A DNA stretch of 64,000 nt from Lycocorax pyrrhopterus obiensis (Eukaryota; Chordata; Aves; Passeriformes; Paradisaeidae), in contig JACSVZ010000001.1 of assembly GCA_014706295.1 (NCBI GenBank), positions 83,512,237-83,576,236 of the forward strand. Reading direction: 5' to 3'. Shown here piece after piece: positions 36,070 to 48,200 of this stretch (position 1 is its first letter; each line of letters opens with the position of its first letter). Under the pieces are notes generated by a model. That model saw only the letters and a list, made by a program, of their open reading frames with translations. It did not search any database and was not told the origin of the DNA. A program made the translations under genes and the position numbers.

Positions 36070-37873
36070 TGTCACAGTTTGACGCTGGTTACACACCAGG
36101 CAACCACGAAAAAACTATTCACTAATTTTCTTCTGCTATAATTAAGCAGAGGAGGGGAAATTAAAACCTCATGAGTTGAGATAAGGATTATTGAAAAAAA
36201 ACCACTTTAAGGCAAAACAGGTTCAAAACTTAAACAGTATAAAGAAGATTCATTATTAGCAGAATTAAAAGTAAAAAGGGTAATGAGAACCAAAGCAAAC
36301 TTTCAGAACACCTTTCTTTCCCAGTCCCTCCCTCTTTCCACTGAACGTGCAAGGAAACAAAACATGGGGTTTTGGTCAGTATTTCACTTCTTAAAAGTCT
36401 TTCTTCAGTATGAAAAACTCTTAAGGAAAAGAGTTTCTTCTGCTGTGCCGTGGGTTCTTTCCCACGGGAGATAGTTCTCTGCAAACTTTTCTAGCATGGT
36501 TTTAACTTTCACAAGCAACAGCCCCGCTCGAACCTGCTGCAATGTGAGTCCCTCCCACGGGCCAAGCAGTCTTCCCACAACTGCCTAGAGTGGGTCATTT
36601 TAGCTCATGGGGTTTAGTGTTTTACGGATGAGCTGTTCGAGTCTGGAAGCGAAGGCTCTCTTCCTCTATCTCTAAAAGCAAGGGTCATCTCTCTCTGTCC
36701 AAGTTCCTCACTAGATTACAGCTTTCCAGCATCCACGCGCTCCAGCATGAGTACTTTTCCTCACGGGCTGCATGTGGATCTCTGCACCCTCTATGCACCT
36801 CATGAATTATAGGGAAACAATCTGTTGTATTATGGTCCTCTGCATGGCTTGCAGGAGAATCTCAGCTCTGGCGCTTGGAGCTCCTCCTCCCTCTCCTTTT
36901 TTTCACTGACCTTGGTGCCGCCATGTTGGTTTTCCTCACGTATCCTCACTTTTCGTTTTCTCTGACTCGGACGAATGTTGGTGTCTGTAAGTTGCAGATG
37001 AGCGGCTGATCTCGTCCGTGCTCCGCATCAGGGAATTGCTCACCATGTCTCTCGCTGCGGGCTGTGTGGTCCTGATGCCTTATCAGGCCTCCTAGACACA
37101 GAGACTAGACAGAGTAAAGGAACAAAAGTAGGTATTTATTTGAAGGGCCTTCAAGGTACACCCTGGGGAGCCAGAGGCTATTGCCAAGATGGACCCCAAG
37201 ATGGACCCCAGGTCACGAGTTTTCCACACTTTTATAAGTTTGGTTCATTTACATATCAGGGTCAATTCTCCAATTAAAGCCCCAGTTAAATGATGTAATT
37301 CCCCTTAGCTACCCCCCCTTCAGAGACTCCTTGGTTTACACCCCGTGGGCTCAGGATGGTCCAGGTGTCCTTGAAGAGCAGTCCGGAGAGGCTTTGTTGT
37401 GTCTAACGAGCATGAGAGAGCAGAAAGTAACAGGCTACAAGAAGCTTCAAAGTTGCACACTAAGCAGTACAGAGTTTAAAAAATATAAAAATTAAAACCT
37501 AAGGCATCAGTCCCTGCCAGCACCACATGGGCGGCTCCGGCCTCAGGAGGGCTCTGGCCGCATGGTCCTGGCCTCAGGAGGGCTCCGGCTGCGCGGCCCC
37601 CGGCGGCCTGTGCCAGGAAGGGCCCAGCAGCCCTCTCCAGGAAGAGGCCTGGGGGCTCCCTCACCACCCCTCCGAGGGGATCAAGAAAGAGAACTTCTCG
37701 CACTTCTTCCTTTCTTAAATATGTCATCACAGAGGCCTTACCAACCTGTCTAATTGGGCTAGTAACCTGCACATCATCAGAGCCTTCAGCGATTGGCTCT
37801 GTGCCAGATATAGAAGTTTTGAACAGCTTTCTTTTCCCTGCCCCCACAAAGCAGGCTTTGTTAAACCAACACA
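36070..37873 (-). mobile_element. large ERV-derived LTR region, interrupted by nested LTR
   Basis: Read on the minus strand, this has an LTR-like right end: '...ccttatctcaactcatgag...' to '...gcgtcaaactgtgaca' at 36070. That parallels the U5 end of the ERVL-type LTR at 17.1 kb. A decayed AATGAA replaces a poly(A) signal near 36250. At the other end 'tgtgttggtttaac' starts at 37873, and a TATA-like ACATATTTAAG lies at 37714-37724. The 140-codon minus frame at 37476-37895 falls within it and looks like U3/leader sequence, not a viral gene. Subtracting the nested LTR leaves about 1.37 kb, long for one LTR, so part may be internal retroviral sequence. No intact gag, pol or env is seen. The family name and exact limits are uncertain. 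Confidence 0.6.
37073..37509 (-). mobile_element. nested solo LTR, 437 bp, with 10-bp TIR and 4-bp TSD
   Basis: The ends form a perfect 10-bp inverted repeat: TGATGCCTTA at 37073-37082 and TAAGGCATCA at 37500-37509. GTCC flanks both sides (37069-37072 and 37510-37513), a 4-bp target duplication of the kind common for gammaretrovirus-like (ERV1) elements. Minus-strand anatomy is complete: a TATAAAA box (37236-37230), then AATAAA (37140-37135), then U5. A 12-bp tandem duplication (aagatggacccc) lies near 37186-37209. There is no internal viral sequence, so this is a solo LTR formed by recombination. It interrupts the surrounding older LTR region. Confidence 0.85.
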
Positions 37874-38080
37874 CCGTTCCATCATTCACCACCAAGGAGG
37901 TGACACCCAGAAATACCCCCAGAGCAATAACTGCCTGCTTGTTAGTCCCACATACTTGAGAGATGAAAAGCTGGAAAACAGTCTTTTCAATTTCAGTTGA
38001 AATTTTCGATTCATTATTCTATATGATAGCAATGAAATGTCATACCAGAAATTCCAAATTTATATTTGAAGTATAGTATC

Positions 38081-38596
38081 TGTCACAAATCCTGATTTAG
38101 GATCCTTCTGACTATGCCAATTGTTCCAAATGAGTGGTTTAGGCCACTTAAAGAGTCACCCTCAAAGGTATTAGCAAAAGCAGGTTTTAATACAAATTTG
38201 TGGAAGTGTGGCCTAAGATAGTTCGACGGCAAGGCTCAGTCTATTTCTGATTGCATGGATGAAGTGTGCAAAGGAAAATGGGATAAGAATCAGTTTAGAA
38301 TCATTTACACAGCAATCAGGGATCAAAAAAGGAAGGGTGCAAAGAGAAAGGGTGCAGAAGGGTTTGGCAATAACAATGGTACTGGAAACTATGACTCAGG
38401 TGGGGAAGGTTCCAGGGTTGTCAGGGGATGACTGATTATTCCTGTCCTTGTCCTTCCTTTAGCCAGGCATCTGTAGTACCTGATATGATCAAGGGACGCT
38501 TCACCACCCAGCTCATTAGACAGAGGCCAAGGCCTAACAGGAATCCCTGAGATCATGGAGCATGCCTGAGGAGGGATGGGGGCATGCACCACCACA
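38081..38596 (-). mobile_element. probable third solo LTR, minus strand
   Basis: The sequence runs from TGTCACAAATCC (38081) to ACCACCACA (38596), with TG...CA ends on either strand. On the minus strand ATTAAAACC near 38187-38195 gives a poly(A) signal, followed by a U5-like stretch ending in GATTTGTGACA. The flanks GTATC (38076-38080) and GTGTC (38597-38601) could be a 5-bp target duplication with one change. No viral gene is present. The right-hand boundary is less certain than the left. Confidence 0.5.
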
Positions 38597-40074
38597 GTGT
38601 CTTGTTTATAATTTCCCTAACAATGTTTGTACCAAGATAATTTTATGCATTGGAAGTTTGGTTTAGTGGCACTCATACACTCTTCACTGTTGCACTAGAG
38701 ATTACACTCCAAAAACAAGGCAGATAAAACACATGATATTTCTTCTAAGGTGCTTTTTAAAATCCCACTAGGCAGCTCCATGTTTCTTTAGGCATGCAGA
38801 TGGTTTAGGCATGCAGCTAGAAAGTCTGAGCCTTTAGATAAACAGGCTGATGGAAAGCTGAGTTGATTAAAATATTCTATTAGATATCTACTGTTATCCA
38901 GAGACCAGTAAGGGACTGGTCTCAAACATCCACTGTCTAGAATATATAATACATTGGTCTTAGATGACAAGAAATAGTGATCTTCCTTCTTCCTTTGGGA
39001 ACCTATGACTCTAAACTACCTCAGCAGAGTTAATTAATTTTTCCTGTAATTCATTGTAAAGTTTCCTTTACATAACTTCATCCTATTACTCATAGTCTTA
39101 CCTCATGGCACATGGTCCCTCTGAAATTTAAAATTACATATTCTGTGTATGTAATACATACATAGCTAGTTTCTATTTCCCACAGCACTGCCATTAGATT
39201 ACATTATGTGTGGCTAGATTTCAAAAATACTTTAACATAATCATTATTGTGTCATTAATGTTTAATTAATGACTTGTTTACTCTGTATTTCTGGCAGTGC
39301 ATTACTGCCTTTGTGTTGCTCAGTTGCAGCCCACATGAGCAGTGTGTTAATCTGGACTGCTCACTGGGTCAGTGCTGCAACAAAGCTGCAATATACATCC
39401 ATACAATCCTAAACAAATGTGTTGTTGGTTTATATTGCATTTAAAAGGGGAAACTCAACCTGTAACCCTTCCTAGACTCCATCTGAGTCTTCTAGTATGA
39501 GATCATTACCTTTCCTCTTGCACGGCATTTCTTTCCTTCACAACTGTTTTAAATGTGAACCAGAAGCAGAGCCTTCATTGAAATGCAGTGAACAGGCTCT
39601 GCAGAATTCTACATTTGAAAGGAAGGTGAAAAATAACAGAAAACAGCTATCAGTGCTTCCAACCATCTATTTTGATATTGAGGCACATGCAGGAAACAGA
39701 ATATCCTTTTCAGTTAAGAGTGCAGAGGAGATAATATGCAAGAAATAAGTACTCTGAGTTGTTTTGCAGAGAGGACTGGTGGAAAAGCGAGAGAGTTAAG
39801 TGCATTATTTTTAGATCCACAGTTCAATGTGCAACCCTTATGACCACCTGCTTGACAGAAGAGGTGAAGGTAATTGAGGCTGTCAGTCAGAGCATGCCTG
39901 GGTGTCCTTCCTTTTTTTCCCTTTCCTCAACAGCCCAGAGTAAGTAGCTCTTCATCTTTTCTTCCATTGCATCTTTGAAATCCTGCCATAACTATGAGAA
40001 AAGAGCATGTCTTGTTCCTGTCTCACGCATTTATATTGCTCTGAGCAACCTGTTCTCGTTGAAAATGCTCCTGC
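38597..40074. other. unique DNA, no gene seen
   Basis: Probably intron. The part at 39.2-39.4 kb ('gtttaattaatgacttg', 'gcagtgcattactgcc') looks like conserved noncoding DNA, but this is only an impression. An 83-codon frame at 39497-39748 and a frame after an acceptor-like 'ttgttttgcag' at 39769 do not fit the phase of the candidate gene. Confidence 0.3.
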
Positions 40075-40137
40075 TCATTGCAGGGGCATTGGACTAGAAT
40101 GGCCTTTAAAGGTCCCTTCCAACCCATTGAATCGTCA
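40075..40137 (+). mobile_element. CR1 LINE 3' tip
   Basis: A short piece, 'gcaggggcattggactagaatggcctttaaaggtcccttccaaccca', which is the very end of CR1 just before the octamer tail. Confidence 0.75.
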
Positions 40138-41919
40138 CTCAATGATGATTCTTGCTACTCTTGTAAAATCACTTTTTAGCTCTTGTACCTCTGTACTAGT
40201 AAGTTTGGAATTTATCTCAATTTCAGGCAGCCCTGCTGTAGATGTTTATTTCTGTGCTAGTCATCTCACCTTATTGCTCTTGCATCAGTTATGTTAGAAA
40301 CACCCATCCCAGGATGAAGTGACTCCCACCTGGCAAAGTACATGTATCCCTCTGCTTTCCATCAGGATAAACTCACTGATTCATTCAGGTCTGTACCTTA
40401 TGCTGATGAAGTCTGAAGGGGGACAGATGAAGTTTGAAAGGGATCAGATAAAGCCTGTTCAGATGGCTGTTTGTTTCTTTGGTTGCTGTTGCTGCTTTAA
40501 TAGAACTGATGTTCAAAGTCACTGATTTTCTCCAGTTAAATGAATTTTGTCCACTGCTGGAGATAGAGGACACCTGCTTCTTCTCTTAGGAAGGCTGAGC
40601 TCCACATGAGCTCATAGTTTTGCTTATTCTTGGACACTATCATGACCCTTCTGTTTTGATATCATGACACAGTGAAGCCTGTGGCAGTGGCTGTGCCCCC
40701 TGCCCCACTCCTTTTCATCATAATTGCATCCAAAAATAAGATGATGATTTCACTGATGAATACTTCTACTGGAGTTCAATAGCCTTTTTGCTGTTGAAAC
40801 ATATTTGTATGCCATAAGAACATGTCCATCTGTTGGCCCTGACTCTCCATGGCTTGTACCTCGTGTTATTTTCACTAAGATATGTCTGATCTGATTTGAT
40901 TTTAAAGTTCTCTTTACCTTGAGCTTATGTGATAGAAAGACATGCAGGGAAAAATAATACTTCCCTTTTACTCTGTTGAAAGATCTAGACAGTTTTGGTA
41001 AAGCCACACAGTGTGGGGGTTCTCATGGGAATGAGAAATGTGTGGTCCTGGCTTCCTGGTGTAAGGAATACATTTTGGGAGTTCTGTGGCTCTGAACCTG
41101 AGGTGTACGGCAGAGGGAGCTTGCAAGCCTGTAGAGCTAGAAACATGAATCACATACAAATGTGGAGTGAAGAATTCACTTGGTGCTTAAATTTCCTATG
41201 AGCCTTTGCAGTTTTAATGTTATTGCTTGGTAACACTTTGATTTATCTTATGTAAAATATGGTCCTAAAGTTGGTATTTTTCTTACCTGAATTTAGTAAT
41301 CCAAAAACAGTAATCTAAGAATCTAGGCTGCTCTGTAACTGTTTAACACCCTTTTTAATTGCTAAAGTGAGGGAGATGAGTCAGTCCCATGGGGTGCTGG
41401 CGAACCCATTTCCAGTGGCTCTGGAGTAGACAGAGGGTCACATTTGGGGGAGCACAGTTTGTCCACACAAAAATGTAACACAAAGGGAGTTTCTTCCTCC
41501 CTTGTGTTGAATGCTTTGAGGAACTACTTTATGTGCTAGGCTAAGCAGAAAGGTTATTATATAGAGTGGATAACTGGAAATGTTTGGCAATTTGAAACCA
41601 GGCTGAACAGCTGAAAGCAGTCCTGAGGTTTGAATACTTCCATGGAAATTAATGTTGTGGTATCTGCTCATTTTTCAATATATAGTGTGTGGTTTTGTAA
41701 AATTAATAGCAATTTACCTACTGGATCTGAGAGGAAAAGTAACACTGGAAGGAAAGAGAAGGCTTGAAAAACATCTCTGGGAAGTTTATGCACTAAAATT
41801 TCTTTTTGAGACAGTTCTTCATGCCTGGAGATAAGAGCCAAAAAAGAACTTCTTTGTGTTGGAAGGAAAATAGTGTCAAGCCTAGTAGCTATCTACGCAT
41901 TCTGGTTGTCATAAAATCA
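40138..41919. other. unique DNA, no gene seen
   Basis: Probably intron. No repeat or exon is recognisable. Confidence 0.35.
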
Positions 41920-42275
41920 GTCACAGAATCATAGAATGGTTTGTGTTGGAAGAGATCTTAATTATCATCTATTTCCAGCTCCTCTGCCATGGGCAGAGAC
42001 ATCTTCCACTAGACCAGGTTGCTCAGAGCCCCATCCAGCCTGGCCTCGAACACTTCCAGGGATGGGGCATCCACAGCGTCTCTGGGCAACCTGTGCCAGT
42101 GCCTCACCATCCTCACAGGGAAGAATTTCTTCCTAATATCCAATCTAAACCTACTCTCCTTCAGTTTGAAGCCATTCCCTCTTGTCCTGTCACTATACAT
42201 CCTTGTGGAAAGTCCCTCTCCATCTCTTTTGTATCCCCTTTAGGTGCTGGAAGGTGCTAGAAGGACTGGAAGGCT
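41920..42275 (-). mobile_element. CR1 LINE 3' end
   Basis: Begins 'gtcacagaatcatagaatggtttgtgttggaagagatc'. It continues 'ctagaccaggttgctcagagccccatccagcctggcctcgaacacttccagggatggggcatccacag' and 'ttcttcctaatatccaatctaaacctactctcc'. It ends near 'aggtgctggaaggtgctag'. The minus frame at 42009-42200 is the eroded CR1 terminal reading frame. Confidence 0.94.
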
Positions 42276-45200
42276 GCTGTAAATAATCTAATCATTGACT
42301 ACTGCTTCTCACCTGTGTAGCCATACATTTCACTCTCTTACTCCAGACTGAAGCAAGCTACTGCTGGAAGTTTGGATTAGGATTCCTCTGTTTGTCTTCA
42401 GTGCCTTTAGTTGGCATGTGGGGTCACACAAGCTGGAAAACCAGTCCTGACTTTCTATGTTCACAGGTTTGGGCTTATACACAGGTTTATGAAGGACCCT
42501 GCAGAGCTTCGGCTCTCCTGGTGCTGCTTGGTCTTTTGAAGCTGGCAAATATTCCTGGTACTTATGTCTCGAAATTATATTATTCTGCAACTTTAGCTTG
42601 CCTGAGCATAAGTAATCCTATTACAAGTAAATTTGGCCTCAGAGATGAAGAAGAAGCCAAAAGGCAAAAAGCAGTGAAGTCACACTCTTCAAAGACAACT
42701 GCTCTGCTGCAACAACCCCCTACATCAAATTATCATTTAATTTACAGAAATCCATGTTCCTTTTTGAATTCTTAGATTAATATCTTGAGTAAATAAGATA
42801 CATTTGGATGGTCAATTTTTTTTATCCAGTTCTTCTTTGGAAGGATTTTTTTTTTCTTTGCTTCAAAGAAGCCAGATTCATTCCTCCAGTTAATAACATG
42901 GAATTAAAGATATATTTCATGGGAGTTAGTTTTGATTTGAAGACACATCAAGTTATTTTCTTCAGTTGCTGAAGGTCATCATTCAGGACAGGAAATCTAT
43001 GGAGATTTAGTCAAAACCACAGCCACTTTCCGAAATTTTCACATTCTCCTTGGTTCAGGTTTAAAAAATAAAGTATTAGGCTGTGTTTCTAGGTTTCTGA
43101 ATATCCTGGACTAGCTCCATGGGATTGAGAACTCTTGTGTCACAGATGGCTGCAGAGAAAGGGCAGGAAAATCTCTGCTGCTGCCCAGTGTTTGTCCTGG
43201 CATCTTTGCTGTTTGCCTACCAGCCATTAAAATGCAACACTGCTTCTCATGGGTATAAAGCTGTGGTAACTTATTCAGTGTTAAGGTTAAATTTCACTTC
43301 AGCTAGATACATGGAGGGGCTTCTGTTTTTCCTTCTCCCTCTGTAGCAGCTGTGGAGAGTCCACCTTTTACAATACTATCTGCAAACCAATGTGGTACCA
43401 GGCTCTAGTGTAAAAATGCACAAGAGAAACATTAACAGAAAATATAAGTTGTGACAAGACGTTTAATGACTTTCATGAAAACTTTAGGTTTTACCCTCTT
43501 AAGTAAAAGGCAAAAGATTTGTGAACAGTTCTGGGTGAGGGCTCTACCTTTGCATTTCAGTTCTAATTGGAGTGATGAACCCATGTCCTACTTCTGCAGT
43601 AATGTGCTTAGGTATCAATCACCAATTTTGGCACAGTGCAACTAAATACCTTTATATTTCCTTACTCTTAGTACCACCAGCCTGATGGTACACGGGCCCC
43701 GAGCCCACATCTTGGTTCCACAAACAGAACTTGGTACTTCTTTTTCAAGTACGTTCACTCCTTTCTTTGTTTCCACTGTAACTTGGTGATATTTCCTGAT
43801 TTCCTCCTTGCTGAGTTTGTTTGCCCAGATCCAGCTGATTCACATCTGGGACAAAACCCTTTATTTTTCTTCCTTTATCTATACTGAATGCCTCACGCCC
43901 AGTGGAGATACACAGAGAGCCGCCTTCTGCCAGCTGTGTGGGACGAAGAAGCTCTGGGAAATCTGCTACCTGAAGTTACTGTATTTTGCTCCTCTAGTAC
44001 ATTCTTACAGATCACAAGCATTGTGAAATTATCGATGACTGAGGACAGCCATTTGCCCAGGCCAAGAAGGGGTTCCCTGCCACTGTACAGGATTTGATGA
44101 ACAGAAGGATGGCTGTGGTTGGCTCTGATGAGCTGTAGGGTGAATTTCAGGGCTGGAGAGAGAAAATTGCAGACAGAGACCTTTAAGAACAGCTGGAGAC
44201 TTCACTGCTGATTGCCTGACCTAGTGAGATGTTCTTGGCATAGAGCTTTGTGACAGAAGGGATTACAGTGCCTGATTACCAGCCAGAAATGCCTAAGCAT
44301 AAAATCCACGTTGTGTGAGGAAATGGGAGACCCGTAGGCCCTCTGCGTGGGAAAGGGCTTAGAGGCACACAGAATTGCTTACAGGGAGCCACATGATCTC
44401 AGTATGTACCTTCCAGGGCCATATACCTTTGTTGCATTCAAGGGGGGAGATAATTCCTGGTCTTCACATTATCACATCTGAGTAAAGAGCATACTGCAGC
44501 CTGTGTGTTACCACTGAGCACCAAAGGGATTTTGACCTTGTGTATTCTCAAAGATCTCCTGAGGCTCATTTCCTAGTAATAAAAAATCACATGATTTGTA
44601 GTAAAATGTGGTTGTCAGATTTCACTTGGCACACAACCCAGTCCTCTGGGTGTGCAAGTCTGCTAGTTTAGTCCTGCACTACAGCAAGACCTTGCAGACA
44701 TTTACCAGCTCCCAGGGTTTCATTTCTTTTCCCTCTTCCAGTCTGAGGAAGAACAGAGAGCTGCAACACCTATCTCTTTTATTAGGAAGATAAACTGGAA
44801 TTTGTTTATGGTAAGATTCAAGAAGGTGACAGTCCAGGTCTAAAGACATCTGCCTGTCCTCAAAGAATGACCCCTGAGCCTGGCACAGCACACAGTTGTG
44901 TAATATACGTCACTTGTACATTGCTTGGTACTCATCCAGAGCTCCAGTCTGTGCCAGCCCTGTACCAGTATCAGCACAGGGAAAGGGCTGGCATGAGCAC
45001 AACTGGTGTGCTTGGGTCTGCCTCGAAGAGCTGCAGTCCCAAAGGAAAACAAAGCCAAGACGAAGAGAGTAGCAACAAACCTGACCTTAGCATGCTGCTG
45101 AAAGCCAAACTTCTTGTGGGTTGAGTACTTGAATTTTTGAACAAATTTGTTCAATTGTCTTTAATTGAACAATGGCTAATGGGTTGTCTTTGTTTCTGCT

Positions 45201-48200
45201 TCTACAGTGAAGTAGGACTTTGTGTATAGTCTTTGTGCACAAGAAGGTTTCCAAACAAAAATGTTCAATAAACATGGTACATTTGTCCTCAAACAGAAAA
45301 AAAAGCTAGAAAATCTGCATTCCTCATCTAAGCACACACATATAAAAATGTATACAAATACTGTATCTTCATGTGTATTTTCACACAATCTGTTATATAT
45401 GAATTGCCATTCTTCCCTAGTTTTCTCTACGTGTGAAATGATTCCCATCTGAAACCCAGACATACACCTCCAAAATGAGTCTGGTGGGTTTTCCAGATCT
45501 GTGTTTTCATAGTATCTAGCCCCACTTCCCCTTGTTTTACCCTTTCTCATCTTAACAATAGGAAGAGCTATGATAAATGAAGAAATGAAATTCTGAACTG
45601 ATGAATCCAACTGAATTATCTGACAAAGATACTTGCAAAGCTAGGACCTACATCTCATTTTGTCTAATAGACCAGCAGCAGCTGGCACTTCCACGGTGTA
45701 GGGAAAATACCATATTTTATGATGCAGGATTAATTTGCAGTCTTTTCCTGGACTCCACCTCTGATTCACACTGTCTGGCACCTATGGGGAGTGAAAGAAG
45801 GGCTGGTGATCTCTGGACTGTGTCCTCTGTCTTTCATGGTTACTGAATGTTATTTCATGGGTAACATCAGCTATTTTTATATCTCAGTAAAAGCGTGTTA
45901 CTAGTGCCAGTGACTCAGAATTTAAGCCGTGATTCATCACTAGTTTATTTTCAAGACAACATCCCATAATCTTTTCCCTAGGGCTGGGGTATGAACTCTG
46001 TTTGCTACCAGGTGGCTATTTCAGCAAAGTCCCAGCAACAAGATTCAGTTCTCACAGAGCCAACATGCAGACTTCCACTTCCTTGTGGTCAGGAAGATCC
46101 AAATATCAGGTCAGACCAGTATTTTCAGCCACTAGAAAAGATAAAAATCCTGAGATGCCCAGATTGTTTGCATACCCTGCAGCCCTGTCCCACCAGCACG
46201 CCTGCATAAGGTGATCCCTTCTGCTTTGCAAAGAGCCAAGTACTCAACTTTTCTGCACTTGGGTCATTCAAGTCAATTTCTCCTGACAGAAGTGACATCT
46301 TTTAAGAGGACAAGCACTTAACCTCAGCCAGAGAGACACTCCAGTGCACTCAGATTTGGAATTGACATTTGGATCCCACCCACAGTAGACAGCACTCACA
46401 GTGACTTTTTATAGAAATGCCCTCAAATGCTGATGTCAACTTCTTTCCAAATCACTCCATGTACTCATGGGGAAGATTAGTTTTAGTGTATTGTTTAGAT
46501 AAAAGGAAAAAATAGCAAAAGTCCCATAAAATTCTGCATACATGTACCCTTGCATCGTAACACACCAAATATGCTAAGGCAGTTTGTCCCAAAAATTTTT
46601 AAAGCTTTTCTTGAGTAGGTGAGAAGGAGATAGTCAAAGCATGCACCATTCAAGGTATATGAGCAGCCTGCATTTTCAAAGGTGTGAGAGCTGCTTGGTT
46701 TTATTCAGCTATATTGAAAGATGGAAACATCAGAATGTTTGTGGACTCCTCAATTTTAAATGCTGTAAACGAAGCAGAACTGCCCTCCAGTCCAACTGGG
46801 ATGTGCTGGGTGATTTCCTACAAAAGAAGAGAGAATTAGGCCTTCAAGAGGAATTCCAGAGAAAAATTGTAAGTTTAAGGCTGAGATATAAAGTGTAAAT
46901 AGGATCATGGGAAATATAAACAAATACAGGATAAAGTTGGCTTTATCAGAAGCAACTTGAAGAGAGACAAGAGCTGGCCAGTCAGAGCAGAGCTATGAGG
47001 GTCTTGAGGACACGTAGCTGGAGCCTGATGAGAAGACAAGCCTGAGGTGCAGAGATGTCAGCCTCATTCCCTCTCCTGCAGAGTCTTGCTCCCCATCAAT
47101 CTGACAAGGAAGGGTGGAGCCAGCACTGTGGCTATCTGAGCTGGCAATCCCTTTGCCATTAAAATTGGAGGCAGCGTAACTGGACGGCAAAAGTCTATCC
47201 TGCAGAGAAAGAAGCCTGCACTGCCCTCTGTTCTGCCTTTGCAGAGGACTTGGCTTCCCCAGAGCCTGCCCCTATATGGGGAGGGCAGGTGTGCTGTTAA
47301 CGTGTCATTTATTCACTGACAGAGAGGGCTTGCATGCAGCAGCAGCCCAGATGGACACGATCACGGTGCAGTTGCATTCCCTCTTCTGGAGGCGTTGCCA
47401 TGCATCCGTCGCTACAGTCGCTGAGATGCAGAAGCAAAGAGATGAGTTAGGTGAAAAATGAACTCGTACTGGGAGCAGCTGAGCACGATACAAAAGGGGG
47501 CAAAGCCCTCGTGGTGGCACTCACAGACACGTCTCACCCCGGTGTTACCGCCCGGGCTCTTTGGCAGCGCTTCGTGTTTTGCACCGACTTTGTTTTCCTG
47601 TTACTTAAATGCGAGGGCTGATCTTGGCCTTTGTGCAGCTGCTTGTTTGTGTTGAGGAGCAAGAACCAGCCCAATTCACCCACCCATCTTCCTTGTTCTG
47701 AGGCACTGGGCTCCCATTTAATGAGTGCTCATACAGCAGAGCTTACACCCCATGTGCAAGGCCAGACAAAAGGGCAAGGAAAAACAAAATACTTGAAAAG
47801 GACAAAGAAACAGTGAAATTAACATAAATTTACCTAGTTAGAGGCATGCTAATTGTAGCAAAAATCAAGGCTGGCATTCTCCCAGCCTGGCTTTGCTGGG
47901 GAAGATTTTGTCTGGCATCATAACAGGGGTGAACCTCTAATTAGTATGGTCGTGAAACCAGTAGTAGTGGCTACACTTCCAGACCTCCCATTTAAAGTAG
48001 CCTGAGCCCTGAAGAAAGAAGTCTTAGAAGAGAAACACCAATAAAACCCCATAGCACATTTCAGACTTCTAAAAATTTTAATCATAATCACTGTTCTACT
48101 CAGAAGAAAAATGGTGATTTTAATGCAGTTTTCAAAGGAGAATCCTATTTAAAGCTCCTGTTTCCTCATTTTGGTAGATTCTCCATGGAAATGTACATAA

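Noticed and set aside
37476..37895. 139-codon minus frame that might be a retroviral gene
   Set aside because: It runs from the U3-like start of the outer LTR into the nested LTR, crosses a TATA-like motif, and shows no retroviral protein motif.
43134..43346. Frame after an acceptor-like 'tgtgtcacag' beginning MAAEKGQENLCCC
   Set aside because: Its entry phase does not fit the phase-1 donors of the candidate gene and no donor follows.
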